Below the pieces are notes generated by a model that had not been told where the DNA came from, made no database searches, and worked only from the letters and a program-made list of their open reading frames with translations. A stretch of 64,000 nucleotides of DNA, taken from Asterias amurensis. Lineage: Eukaryota; Echinodermata; Asteroidea; Forcipulatida; Asteriidae. Below, in pieces: positions 1-26,366 of this stretch (position 1 is its first letter; every line of letters begins with the position of its first letter). The stretch is taken from NCBI RefSeq assembly GCF_032118995.1, contig NC_092650.1:28526001-28590000 (forward strand). Direction: 5' to 3'. The position numbers and the translations under genes are program-made.

Positions 1-149
1 CCTGTATGCCATTGCCCAGTCGTGAGAACTCAGAGGAACTTTTTAGTTCCGGATCACCTTTTTTTTAAGTACAAGAGAAGCACTATATTATACAATAAAA
101 AGTACAAAATAAAAAGTTTTAAAAAAATTGAAAATTTGTTAAATGCAAC

Positions 150-1194
150 GTGACTCGCGTGACAGAAGTTTGTGACTCGCGTGACAAGTGAGAAAATGTA
201 CAATAACTAAACAGGATACTTCATTACAAGAACAATTTATTTCATTCAGAACACTCAGAACTTGAAATTGAATCTTTTCATCAAAGGAAGAAACACCTGA
301 AGCAACATTTAAAGGAAAAATAATCTAAACAGGCTTTGACTTAAACATGGTAATGTTGGGGTGGTTCTGAAAAGAATTGGTGGTTTATTAACACTGTCTG
401 GTCGAAACGTTGAGTTGCTAAACCACCAGTTCTTTTCAGAACCACTCAAACTCATAGAGAGACCCTCACTAGAAATTATTATATTGTTTTGTGATTGGGG
501 AAAGGACTTTTTTCTCACTGCGCTTGGCAGAGTAGGTTGATAAGAAACCACAATTTTTTGTGTCAAGTTCTAATGGCATTAGACTCCGTAGGCTGAGTAC
601 ATGTAAATCTGTTAAGTAATTTCTTTATTGATGCCCCCCTCCAAATCTAACTTTAGAATACTGTCTTAAAATACACAGTTTCATCAAATATTTTTGTTTG
701 TTCTTGTTTTAAGTTTATCATTCCTTGTATTATTTAAATAATGCATGTAAATTATGCAGATGTGAGCACATTGTACAGTGCAGTATGCAGTGTACACATG
801 GTACATGTAGTTCAACATGATCTGCTGAGTGTGCCACGTTATAATTGTACACTGTAATAATTCCTTGTTCTAACAAAAAATTATAAATTCAGGGACATAG
901 TACATGTAGTATGTTCCAGTGGGCTGGGGGTGCTTTTGTAACATTCCATAGACATCATCCCCAGAATACTTTGGTAGCTTTTGCTAACCACGTGCATTAA
1001 GTGCATTTGCCGTGACTCGCGTGACAAACTCGAGGGTGTTTTTTTTTTTAAGTAGAAGGCCTAGGTAAAAAAAACAAATTAATTCTTGAAAGACCCTTTG
1101 AAAAGACCACTATTATGAGAGAGAAGAAAAAAAATGTTGAGGGTCTATAATAGAAAAAATACTATAATCATTTTTTTTGTGACTCGCGTGACAG
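150..1194. repeat. Four copies of GTGACTCGCGTGAC
   Basis: The 14-mer GTGACTCGCGTGAC occurs near 150, 171, 1013 and 1180, each followed by A. It is nearly a reverse palindrome and contains a TGACTC half-site and a CGCG core. The local sequence is strongly AT-rich, so four exact copies of a 14-mer with two or more CpGs are not expected by chance. Function is unknown. Confidence 0.6.
361..446. repeat. Hairpin with histone-type stem-loop arms
   Basis: Positions 361-387 and 419-446 are inverted copies that give a stem of about 27 bp and a loop of about 31 nt. The right arm contains GTTCTTTTCAGAACCAC, which resembles the metazoan histone mRNA 3' stem-loop (a 6-bp stem with a TTTC loop followed by ACC/ACCA). 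The left arm carries the same motif on the opposite strand. A related pair lies at 30316-30412. There is no histone ORF nearby, so this looks like a dispersed repeat. Confidence 0.55.
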
Positions 1195-1969
1195 TAAAAC
1201 GAGGGTAAAAATTAACTTCCATTTTTCAAAAGTTAATAGTTCAAAAAGGCATATTTAATTTTGGCTGTCCTTACTAATGACTCTTTGTTGTTTATACATG
1301 ATTAAATCTGAACACCTATTGTTTCATGATTTTTTTTTCAAAACCTGAATTTCAAGGATTTTTCAGACTTTTGTGTACACTTTTTACCCTTTACTCCCAA
1401 GGCTGTCACAAAAATAATAAAGAATGTTTTTATAAAGTCTTTTTAGAAGAAGAAGCACTAGGTGTTCTTGTTTCAAAATAAATGTAAAAACTTTACTGAT
1501 AACCATTTTAAATTTTTTACTATGAAGCGCAAATACCACGGAACTTAAACTTCTGGTTTGAACTGGAACGGAAGTTGAAGATAAATGAGGAATACTCTGT
1601 GTAGCGTTTGTTAAGTATTTTAAGGCCTTACCAATTAAGTATAAATTATGAGGTTAAGGAGCTATGACCTTTTCAAATTATTCAACGTAAACTTCCGGTT
1701 CGAGCCAATAGTGTGCACACGTTATTTTAGAATGGGTCTATGAAGCGATCATTCAGTGTGCAAAACCTGTTATTTTAAAATGGGCAGATAACGTTATTAA
1801 AACAAATACTGCTTTGTTTTTTTACATGTTACTTTTTTGAGAAAACCTTTGACTGTCTAGCACTATTTTATCCAGTGTGTGAAATAAATGACTCTCACCA
1901 AATGGCTAACCCAAAACTGGATGATTTTCACTTAATGTTCATTTTCTTTTGTTTGCTGGTGGGTTGTAA

Positions 1970-2275
1970 ATATGCATAAAAGGCTCTCGAAATTTATAAT
2001 TATTCAAAATAATTGTATGCATAAAATTTACTTGTTAACGAGCAATGGAGAGCTGTTGATAGCATAAAACATTGTGAGAAACAGCTCCCTTTGAAATAAC
2101 ATAGTCATGGGGAAAGAAGCAAGGGTGTTGTTTTTTTCCTTTAATCTCTTGTAACTTCGATGTCCAATTGAGTCAAAATATTTACAGTTTTGTTATTTTA
2201 TGCATTTGTTGGGGTATAATGAGAATACTGGTCTTTGAAATTTACCAGAAGTGTCCATTGCCTTTAAGTAGTTTC
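1970..2275. mobile_element. Degraded MITE, family A
   Basis: Blocks such as the one around AACATTGTGAGAAACAGCTC, and the end near 2255-2274 that finishes in TTGCCTTTAA, match the intact family A elements at 22501, 25412, 29893 and 40064. The left terminus has lost its sequence. Confidence 0.5.
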
Positions 2276-3785
2276 ATTGGTTTTTAACAGGTTAATAGAC
2301 TTCTGAGGCCTACCCCTTGTCAAAACATGGTCAGCAAAACATTTTTTGTTGTTGCTATGTTTGTGCTACATGTACATTTTCAAAAATCTCCAATTAATGT
2401 ATGCACTTGTTCATATTTGCAGACTCCTTTTTAATCAAGAAATTGCCACCACCTTGGACTATGGCTATGAGTACTAGGTTATGTTATTGCCATCCCTGCC
2501 CTTATCTGATAAACACACATATTTGATTATCTGGAACACTCCCTTATCCATGACAAAGCACTTAGTAGGATGTTTTTTCTATAATACATGTTACATGATT
2601 AGGGAATTGTTATTATGATTATTATTCAAACATTATAAATTTGAACTCTTGTCGACAGTGACACGGTTCTAACAATGTTGGGTCTCTTTATTCAAGAGTT
2701 TTATGGACAAGAAGAGACACGAAGAACAAACTGGTGATCTAAACATGTTAGCATACAATATGTAGACCATACAGATGCAAATAAAAAAAATAAGAAATAC
2801 AGGACTTCATAAAATCAATTATTGAAACAACAGGAATGGATCACAAGAGCAGCTTGCTTAGATTTCCTGCAAAATTGCCAAACATCAATTCTCAAATTTA
2901 ACTACTCATCTAATTGCCAGTACACTGATTGTCCATAACAGGATCAGTCCCTTACCTACAGGAATGGTTGACCCCACTGTGTAAAAGGGAATACATACAT
3001 TTAAGAGCACACATATGGCATGATAACAAGAGAAATTCTCAAGACTAACAAGCTTTGTATACCAATTGTGTTCATTAACGTAATTGTGTAGTAGGCCCTG
3101 GTACTCTGAAATTTTAATCAACACAAATGTAAACCATAAATAGCAAACTGTGTGTACTTTTCAAATGCACAAAACCTCTTAATGGAATTGGTGACAGTTA
3201 ATTACTTTTGAAACAAACTACCATTCATGCCGTTAGGGCCTAATTAAAGTCAGTCTTTCACAGTTATCAAGGCTAGTGTAGCCTTTGATTATTAACTGTT
3301 GAATGACAATATGACCATAAATTGGAAAGAATTTACAATGAAACTATCAAGGATGCCTACAGAATACCAGAAGACTCGGGTTGTTAGACCAGTTGAGTAG
3401 ACATTGTATGACAAAGGTACAAGCTCACAATGTGCTTAGCTTACAATGTCTTCTTAAAATACAACTAGAGATGTAATTTTGAATTAATAACAAAAACAAA
3501 CAATTAGTCTCCATGTTCAACTAAAGTAGGCCCTCTTCATTAACATTCTAAAATCAAATGTGAAAAAAATGTTGCCCTATCCGCAAAAAATATTTTTTCA
3601 ACAAGTAGCTTCAAAATCAAACTTATGGATCAGAGTATTAACATATTGTATAATAGTTTATTACCGATTCCTAATTTTTTCTTTTCTTTTTTAACAGGTT
3701 TCTTAATTTAAATTTGGGGGGGGGGGAAATTGATGTAAACAAAAGAATAATGAAATACACTGCTGCTAGCATTAACTAGGGAATT

Positions 3786-3934
3786 TAACAGTGCCAGGAC
3801 CTGGTCTTCACCGCATGGTAATGACCAGGTTGGTGGGCGAAGATGTTTATGGACCTAGCAGGAGGCGAGGTCTGTTAACAGCCGGAGGAAAGGTCCATTA
3901 CCACGCAGTGAAGGCCGGGTCCTCACACTGTTAT
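3786..3934. repeat. Short foldback repeat
   Basis: About 40 bp at 3789-3830 is complementary to 3886-3930. Both arms carry the pattern around CAGTG..AGGACC..G.CTTCAC followed by GTGGTAATG or a one-base variant. It is a small MITE-like inverted repeat with no coding content. No target duplication could be fixed. Confidence 0.6.
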
Positions 3935-5113
3935 TCCAATTAATAAATACCTTTTTAACAAAATAGGCCCTAAACGGCTAAAATTTACAACTTTTCTCTT
4001 GGAGATACTTCCAGAATGTACAGGGGCTATATATTTTAGCTTTCGATGCCTCCCAGCTCTTTCGTGCGTTAATCACATAACCGATACTCAGCACCGGTAC
4101 TGCTACTTTGAGACCAGTGACTTTGTAAAGTATGGTCTGTTAAGCACCCTCACTGGGGTCAATTTAGGCAAATGATTGGACAATAGCTCTGCTTTGTGCG
4201 TCAGTGCAGCATGTTGCATTATGAAAGGGGTTTGATACATTTTCAGCGCGTTTGCACATGTGCATAAAGTGAATGAAACTAAGATGAATTACGATACAGC
4301 GAAAAGGGCAAACTAGTTGCACACAATGTATGCTGGTTTAGGGGCCATTTATGCTAGTTTCCAGAGCCAGTCCTCAAGGCCTATCACCCCTTAATAGTAT
4401 CCCCACGTGATCGGGTTTTGACCAATCAGAGTCTGGAAACTGTCCAAAGTAGTTATTAATGTGCCATACAGTAGCTGATGGCTCAGAGGTGGCAAGAAGC
4501 TTAATGGTGACCTTTTCGTTAAGAGACTTCCATAGTCTTTTGTTGAGAGTCATCCAATGCTAAGTTGCCCATTTTGTTGTGTACCACCCAGATTTAAGTG
4601 TGTCTGGCATGCTGACATTACTGGGATTGGATACCCTGCATGACATTTTGAATTCAACTACAAAATTCTGCATGATCAATATTAGGCCTCCTCCAAACGT
4701 CATCCTGACACAACCAGGCCAATCATAGCCTCACCTATAGGCAACCATTCACAAGCATAGCCCTTACCCAATGAGCTGTTTGGATCAGTAACTGGCTCCC
4801 AGCAGGTGAGGTCACTGCAAACAATCACTCCAAGGGTTCCGAGAGAAGCATGGCCAGGAGATGAACCATCTTATAAGCAACCTATGTACATTGTCAGCAC
4901 TATAGGCTATAAAATTGCAATCCATCCTCTCTAGGACAAGCACCATTTACCAATGATGAAAGATGCAAGAATGAGGCATCTAATTATTTAAAATCTAATT
5001 AAATGTGTTGTCTGTCCTAAAAATGAATCAATCACAAATTTAAAAATTAGTCCACACACACAGTACTAGTAGAGGCAAATGTATTGCCTCGTTGCCCCTG
5101 GAAACTGCCCTTA

Positions 5114-5142
5114 GAAACCCCCCCCCCCCCCCCCCCCCGGCC
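5114..5142. repeat. Poly-C homopolymer tract
   Basis: An uninterrupted C run of more than 20 bases lies between AAA and GG. It may be a sequencing-length uncertainty. Confidence 0.85.
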
Positions 5143-5974
5143 ACACAAAGATGATTGTTTTTGCCCTTGCCCTTCCAAGTTTGAATACGAAATTTTAGAA
5201 CGAAGTAAGTAAGACCTAATTCTAGTAGTCTCTCACTGAAATTCTAGTAGTCTCTCCCCCCAAAAAACAAGAAAAAAAACAAGAACACGGTGATCAAATT
5301 AATTGGGCAGTGTGTTTAACCAAGGGTCTGTCAAAGGAATACAGTTAATAAAATAGGGTTTTAAAACAATCGAAAGGTTTCTAAAACCATTTCCTTGCAT
5401 TTAGGCTAAAACCATAGAGCAAGGAGCTAAAAAACTAACTCAAGACAGGCAATAAATAGTAATAATTCATTTTATCAACTAATTAATGATCAAATGCCTT
5501 ATACTCAGCATAAGGCTGGGTGGTGCGTGTTGTGCATAAATGGTGGGGTGACCGGTGGCCAGTCTATGTGAGTTAAGCAATGCTGAGCATTAACAGGTCA
5601 TGTGACTGGTTGGGTGGCCTCTGAGGGCTATTCGCATGGATACATGGGATCCACCAGTGTGGGTTGTTAACCAATCAGCAAGCAGCTGTGGTCAGTATCG
5701 GGTTTTTGATTGGGTAAGGGCATTGGCCAATCATAGGTTTAGATTTCAACTTCTAACCAATGGGGTTACATTATCTAAGGGGGTCTTTTTGGAGGGAAAA
5801 TGGTTAAACATCACTTTTGTCACAGTTTTTGTTGGGGAAGCTAAAAAATGACAGGAATATCAGTGATGGGGGGTAAATAGGCTGTTGGGGAAAGTTACTT
5901 GTCATTCTAATCATAAACCAAATATTATAATATTCATTATTAATAGTGCCTTTCAGTTCCCAAAGGCTATTTTA

Positions 5975-6240
5975 CATTTCCCCTCGGGCGTTCCAACTTG
6001 GGGAATTAGAATTATGCCATGGGTACAATACAGTAGGTAATTCATCAATTGGCATTTTATTAGTAAATAGCGCCTTTCGTTTTCGTTAGGGCTAGTTTAT
6101 CCCCTCGGGCGTTCCAACGTGGGGAAGCATTTAATTGTTAACTTTGTATAGTTAATAGCGGTGCAATCTGTACCAACTTACATGTAGATTAATAATAAGT
6201 CAAGTTTATCCCCTCAGGCGTTCCACTTTGGGGGAATTTA
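5975..6240. repeat. Three CCCCTCGGGCGTTCC motifs spaced about 110-120 bp
   Basis: CCCCTC(G/A)GGCGTTCCA.. followed by GGGG starts near 5980, 6101 and 6210. The AT-rich sequence between copies is also weakly similar (for example the (T/C)GCCTTTC(A/G)TT blocks). This reads as a decayed tandem repeat of about 110-120 bp. Role unknown. Confidence 0.5.
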
Positions 6241-6654
6241 GGGTATTATATATTTGAATTGTTTGTTGGTAATTTTAGGCAATGTGCGTTATGTGTGTGT
6301 TGTTTTCTGTGGAGGTCATGTAATGTTCAGTCTAATATGGTCATGTGACCTATCGTGGTATGTTTTGTTAATGGGATATGGAAAATTAAATCCTTATTGG
6401 AAGGACATGGTTTGTCCTTTGAATGGGCACAATTTAGGGTGGTTGGATGGGCGAAGGCATCCATTTTGTGAAAAGTTGTATTTTATGTATGTTTTGTTTT
6501 TCAATGTGCAGCCGCTTGCCAAATAATATGTTTTATGACAATCTTTTTGACTGGCAATAAACCCAGCTTTAAGCTGTGACCGAAATCTCAGTAATGGTGT
6601 CTGTAGTGTAGCAAATTGTGTCTGAGTATAACTGTTAAGTTAGTAATACAATAC

Positions 6655-7030
6655 TTACCTTTCTGGACTACGAAGAATGTCCCTCCTGGCTGTAAATTAC
6701 AATGTAATCAACGCTGAGTCTCAAATCACTGATCAATCTTCCAGGAAGAATAAATGGCTTTAAAACAAAAGTCAAATTTCATCAAAACACCGGAACGGAA
6801 GTGTCTCTCTTTCTACTCCGACTCTAGCTAGTGCCTACGTGACAGGCACTGGGTAGGCCTATACTCTACTCTAGTCTAGGAAATTTGGTGAGTTTCTTGC
6901 TGACCAACTCCTTCCAGTTCCAGCTCAGTCAGTCAGTCAGCTGTTGTCAACGACCACCCTTCTTGCACTAACCAGAATGTCAACAACTATGCTCGCTCAC
7001 CGCGCAGCAAATTAGTAGAGCAGTGTTTAG
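6655..7030 (-). promoter_or_regulatory. Candidate divergent first exon and shared promoter
   Basis: Read on the - strand, the sequence up to 6659 ends ...CCAGAAAG and is followed by GTAAGT, a strong 5' splice site. The upstream sequence to about 7.0 kb is richer in CpG than its surroundings. The only - strand ATG just before the donor opens a frame of fewer than 20 codons, so the exon would be non-coding. A divergent gene sharing the RNMT promoter is inferred. Its coding exons are not visible in the window. Confidence 0.35.
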
Positions 7031-7379
7031 TACAAATTTCCCGGGAGTACTGCTGACAATGCTGCTGATGAATGTGTGTGTATGTGTGTGTACCCACACT
7101 GTTTACAGCCTGCTGGCGGATGGCATGGGCCTGCATGCTCATCACACATACACATGCTGCTACACACCGGGCGCTAATACAAGCCTAAAATGGTCATTTT
7201 TACGCGTTCGTGTGGGCTCGTTTGTAGCCCAAATTGAGAATGCGCTACAAAAGATATCATTTTACGCAAACATCACTTTGTTTTAAGTCTGTAGAATTGG
7301 TGCTTTATTCAAGTTTTAAGTTATTTTATTCCCAAACGACACCCGGACACTGTTTCATTTTTTTTATTTTTTATTTTTT

Positions 7380-7574
7380 TATATTCTTATATCGTGGATT
7401 GGTGGTGGAAACGCGAGCAACCGTTATTTTTTATAGAGGGCGCTGTTTGAATAAGTGCAACAATGGCTGCATGACATACATGTGGATGTGTGTGAACAAC
7501 AACTTAAACAAGGAGTCCCTTTTGGTTTTTGTCTGAATTGTTCGTAATTGTGAGAATTATTGACCATATTGAAA
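7380..7574 (+). promoter_or_regulatory. RNMT promoter and 5' UTR region
   Basis: This segment lies just upstream of the proposed RNMT start codon. It has several CpGs (GGAAACGCGAGC, GAGGGCGCTG) and one short upstream ATG frame (ATG GCT GCA TGA). There is no convincing TATA box. The exact transcription start cannot be read from the sequence. Confidence 0.4.
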
Positions 7575-23305
<15,731 letters not shown>

Positions 23306-24385
23306 CAATAACACTGTTAGTCATTTTTGTATATTTATATGAATATGATTTTATAAAACCTAATATCAAAGTTGCCCAAGTGTGGTGTTTTGGTGGTAGC
23401 CTACTTACATGTGCAACCTGCAGACAACCTATGAATGGAAAAGTAGTCAATGTGTCAAAAATGTTTGTCAATTATGTGAAATAATATTGAAGCATAAGCT
23501 TGGTTTGATTTCTGAAACAAAAGACTTAAAGTTTAGGTTTATAAGCAAAAAACTAAAAAACTTCAATTTACAGTTTTACAAATATTAGAGTAATAAAAGT
23601 CTGTCAGTAATTGAAAAAGGAAATGTGAATAATGTTAACTAAAACATGGTTTGTCGTTCAAGAAATAAATAAAGCAGATTGATTTGTGTAAGGATAGTAA
23701 TATCCCAAATGTTTATTCTGTTATGGTTGTTCAATCAGCTTTATTATTAAGTATTGCTAAAATTTTGCCAGGGTAAGTCTGGTAAATGAGAACTGTTTAA
23801 AACAAAACAAAATATTTAATAATAAGTTGAACAGGCCATTCCAAAATGAATGCTACAGTAAATAACGAATGGGTGCAAAACAAAATACATGTACATGTTA
23901 TCAAGTAGGAAAAAAAAAAAATCTTTTCATTTATAAAAACCAGAGGAAGACAAATTGAAATCTCTCTGTAAAAAGGTCATTGGTGTTAACCAATCATTTA
24001 ATTTAATATTCCATTTTTGTTTTGTGTTTCAATAACATGTGATTTGGTAAAAATGTTGAACACCGATTTTGTAAATTAGTCAAAGTTAAGTTCATGTGTG
24101 GCAGTTTTGGGTTGGTTTCATAGGGAAATAATGATGCAAAGTAATTTTGAAGTTGGTTTTGTATTATCTTCCCCCTTCTTCTATGTATGTTGCCTCAAGC
24201 CTCCTTTAAAAAGAAACAAAGGAACATGTAAGAACTTGCTAATATATTGAGTAATTTGGATTTTGTTCATGACTGTGAATAAAATAATGTGTGATGAAGT
24301 AAACCAAAGTACTCTTTAGGGAAAAATATTTGCTTGATTTATTTGCTTTATGTATAAACATGTAATAAAAATGATAAATAAGAAA
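23306..24385 (+). other. RNMT 3' UTR with candidate poly(A) signals
   Basis: AT-rich sequence follows the TGA at 23303-23305. AATAAA hexamers lie at 23664, 24277 and 24364, so more than one 3' end is possible. No other gene is seen before the TOP1 promoter region. Confidence 0.6.
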
Positions 24386-24985
24386 CTCTACTCGTACATG
24401 TAGACCTGTACACTGTCATTCTGGATTCTTCGGCTGTCCTGTTCATATTAAAATTTTGATGATTGTCAAAGGAGTAGTTTAAAACTTTCTTTGATTGCTA
24501 AAATATGTCATCATTCCAGAAATAAATGTCAGAAACACCGGGTTGTGTGGGCATAACATCTGGATAAGGTTGAAACCAAATGACATTCTTCTCTCGATGC
24601 AAATTCAGCATAATTAATTGTAAAAAAAACAATATTGTATAGACGATGTGACCTGTGACAAAGCCTGGACTTCTGCAGGCACGATTTGTAGGCCTACACA
24701 GCTCAATGGAAGAAAACATAAAATCTTATATTTTATGGAGATTGCACTGTCTAATTCTTATCAACTTTTGATTATGATGAAAGGGGCACATCTCAACTTG
24801 TCCAGCTTTTATAAAAGTTTTACTTTCACAACTTGTGGAACTTGTTTTATGTGGAAGTTATGACACAAAATGTAAACTTTCCCATAGGACCAGTAGTATC
24901 TTGCCTGCCAGAATACTCAAAGACGAGCTGTCAGTCAGGTAACCAAGTTTTAAAGTTTGAAGAAATGGTTTTAAAGTTTGATTAA

Positions 24986-25367
24986 AGGAACACGTTGCCT
25001 TGGATCGGTCGAGTTGGTCTTTGAAAAGCGTTTGTAACCGTTTTTTATAAAATGCATATGGGTAGAAAGATGTTGTAAAAGTAGAATACAATGATCCACA
25101 CAAACAAGCCTCGAAATTGCGTGGTTTTCCTTTTACCTCGTCGACTAACACGTCGGCCATTTATGGGGGTCAAAATTTTGACTCCCATAAATGGCCGACC
25201 ATGTTAGTTCGCACAGTAGAAGGAAAACCACGCAATTTCGAGGCAAACTTGTGTGGATCATTGTATTCTACTTTTATAACATCTTTCCGACCATATGCAT
25301 TTTATAAAAAACGGTTACAAACGCTTTTGTTTTGACCAACTCGTCCGATCCAAGGCAACGTGTTCCT
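24986..25367. mobile_element. Foldback MITE family C with TTAA duplication
   Basis: An almost perfect 382-bp palindrome. The left end is AGGAACACGTTGCCTTGGAT and the right end is its complement, with arms of about 180 bp meeting near 25170. TTAA lies on both sides (24982-24985 and 25368-25371), the duplication typical of piggyBac transposition. No transposase. A shorter relative lies at 57072-57289. Confidence 0.88.
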
Positions 25368-25411
25368 TTAATTGTGCCGAAATGTTAAAAGCCCATTGCA
25401 AATTATCTTAA

Positions 25412-25789
25412 AGGCGGTGGACACTATTGGTAATTACTCAAAATATGTATTAGCATAAAACCTTACTTGGTAACGAGTAATGGTGAGAGGTTGATAGAAT
25501 AAAACATTGTGAAAAACGGCTCCCTTTGAAATAATGTAGTTTTCGAGAAAGAAGTAATTTTTCCGCGAATTTGATTTCGATACCTCAGATTTAGAATTTG
25601 ATGTCTCGAAATCAAAAGCATCTGAAAGCACAACTTCGTGTGACAGGGTGTTTTTTCTTCCATTATTATCTCGCAACTTCGACGACCAATTGAGCTCAAA
25701 TTTTCACTGGTTTGTTATTTCTTGCATATGTTGAGATACACCAAGTGAGAAGACTAGTTTTTGACAATTACCAATAGTGTCCACTGTCT
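25412..25789. mobile_element. MITE family A, intact with TTAA duplication
   Basis: The ends AGGCGGTGGACACTATTGGT and ACCAATAGTGTCCACTGTCT are inverted and flanked by TTAA at 25408-25411 and 25790-25793. An inner inverted repeat lies around ATTTGATTTCGATACCTCAG. It is only 41 bp from the family C element. Confidence 0.88.
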
Positions 25790-26149
25790 TTAATTGCTTG
25801 ACAAAAATACAATTATTTTGAAGACCTCCTTGTATCATAATCACAGAGGAAAAGTAACAATTCCTGAAACCCGACGGCGGCGGCTTGCCTAATTTGCTGC
25901 TCAACTCGGTAGCCTCGGGCCTAGAGGCTTTTTTATGGGCCACGTAGCCCGAGTTAAAATAAAGGTTTATACACACCCACGTGACGCGCCCCCATCAATA
26001 GGAATAGCGAAACTGTCGGAGGTATTTATGAATATCGTTTTCACCATGAAATGAATAATGAAGTTAGGCCAAGACAATGTATAGTTTGTCTAAATGTTTA
26101 ATAAATGGCTCTATGATCTTGGACATGAATTTAGAAAAAGCAAAAAGTT

Positions 26150-26324
26150 ACACAAAATACGTAGGCCTAAAGTTGTTATGTCCACCGAGTCCAAGTCGGA
26201 TCATCCGGGAACTCCATAACGCATGCGCAGTTTCATGAAATTGGCACTCTGACGATTTAGGCCATTCTTTCTCCGCCATAGCCGATCTACTCTGGACAAA
26301 GAGAACCTGTGATTGCTGCCGAGA
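26150..26324 (+). promoter_or_regulatory. TOP1 promoter and 5' UTR region
   Basis: The stretch just upstream of the proposed TOP1 start has more CpG than its flanks (GTCGGATCATCCGG, CGCATGCGCAG, TCTCCGCCATAGCCGATC). CGCATGCGCAG resembles an NRF-1 site (inference). No TATA box is evident. Confidence 0.4.
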
Positions 26325-26366
26325 ATGAATGATTCTGTAAAAGATATATACATGTCTTCTCCGAAG
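26325..26366 (+). CDS. TOP1: TOP1 exon 1 (inferred start)
   Basis: ATG at 26325 opens [14 protein letters not shown] and ends at CCGAAG before GTTTGT, in phase 0, as the 28-nt exon 2 (29491-29518, VASSEKSSN+G) requires. Exon 2 then joins exon 3 by completing GCT. The CpG-rich upstream sequence supports a first exon. If this is wrong, the first in-frame ATG in exon 3 is at 31559. Confidence 0.6.

Larger units (their letters stand above)
1..6640. other. Gene-poor stretch left of RNMT
   Basis: No ORF here has a recognisable domain or a chain of exons with matching phase. The stretch is AT-rich and holds short repeats that are listed separately: a hairpin at 361-446, four GTGACTCGCGTGAC motifs before 1.2 kb, a degraded MITE near 1.97-2.27 kb, an inverted repeat at 3786-3934, a poly-C run near 5.12 kb, and three CCCCTCGGGCGTTCC-type motifs at 5.98-6.23 kb. 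It could be the large intron of a - strand gene whose first exon lies near 6.66-7.0 kb, or the 3' UTR or flank of a gene outside the window. Confidence 0.5.
24386..26150. other. Intergenic region between RNMT and TOP1
   Basis: No exon candidates. It holds two TTAA-flanked MITEs (24986-25367 and 25412-25789), followed by sequence richer in CpG from about 25.85 kb that leads into the TOP1 promoter. Confidence 0.6.

Noticed and set aside
2906..3124. 72-codon - strand frame
   Set aside because: No similarity to known families and no splice sites in phase. It is a chance frame in AT-rich DNA.
6254..6526. 90-codon + strand frame followed by AATAAA
   Set aside because: No recognisable domain, no promoter, no exon partners, and composition like its surroundings.
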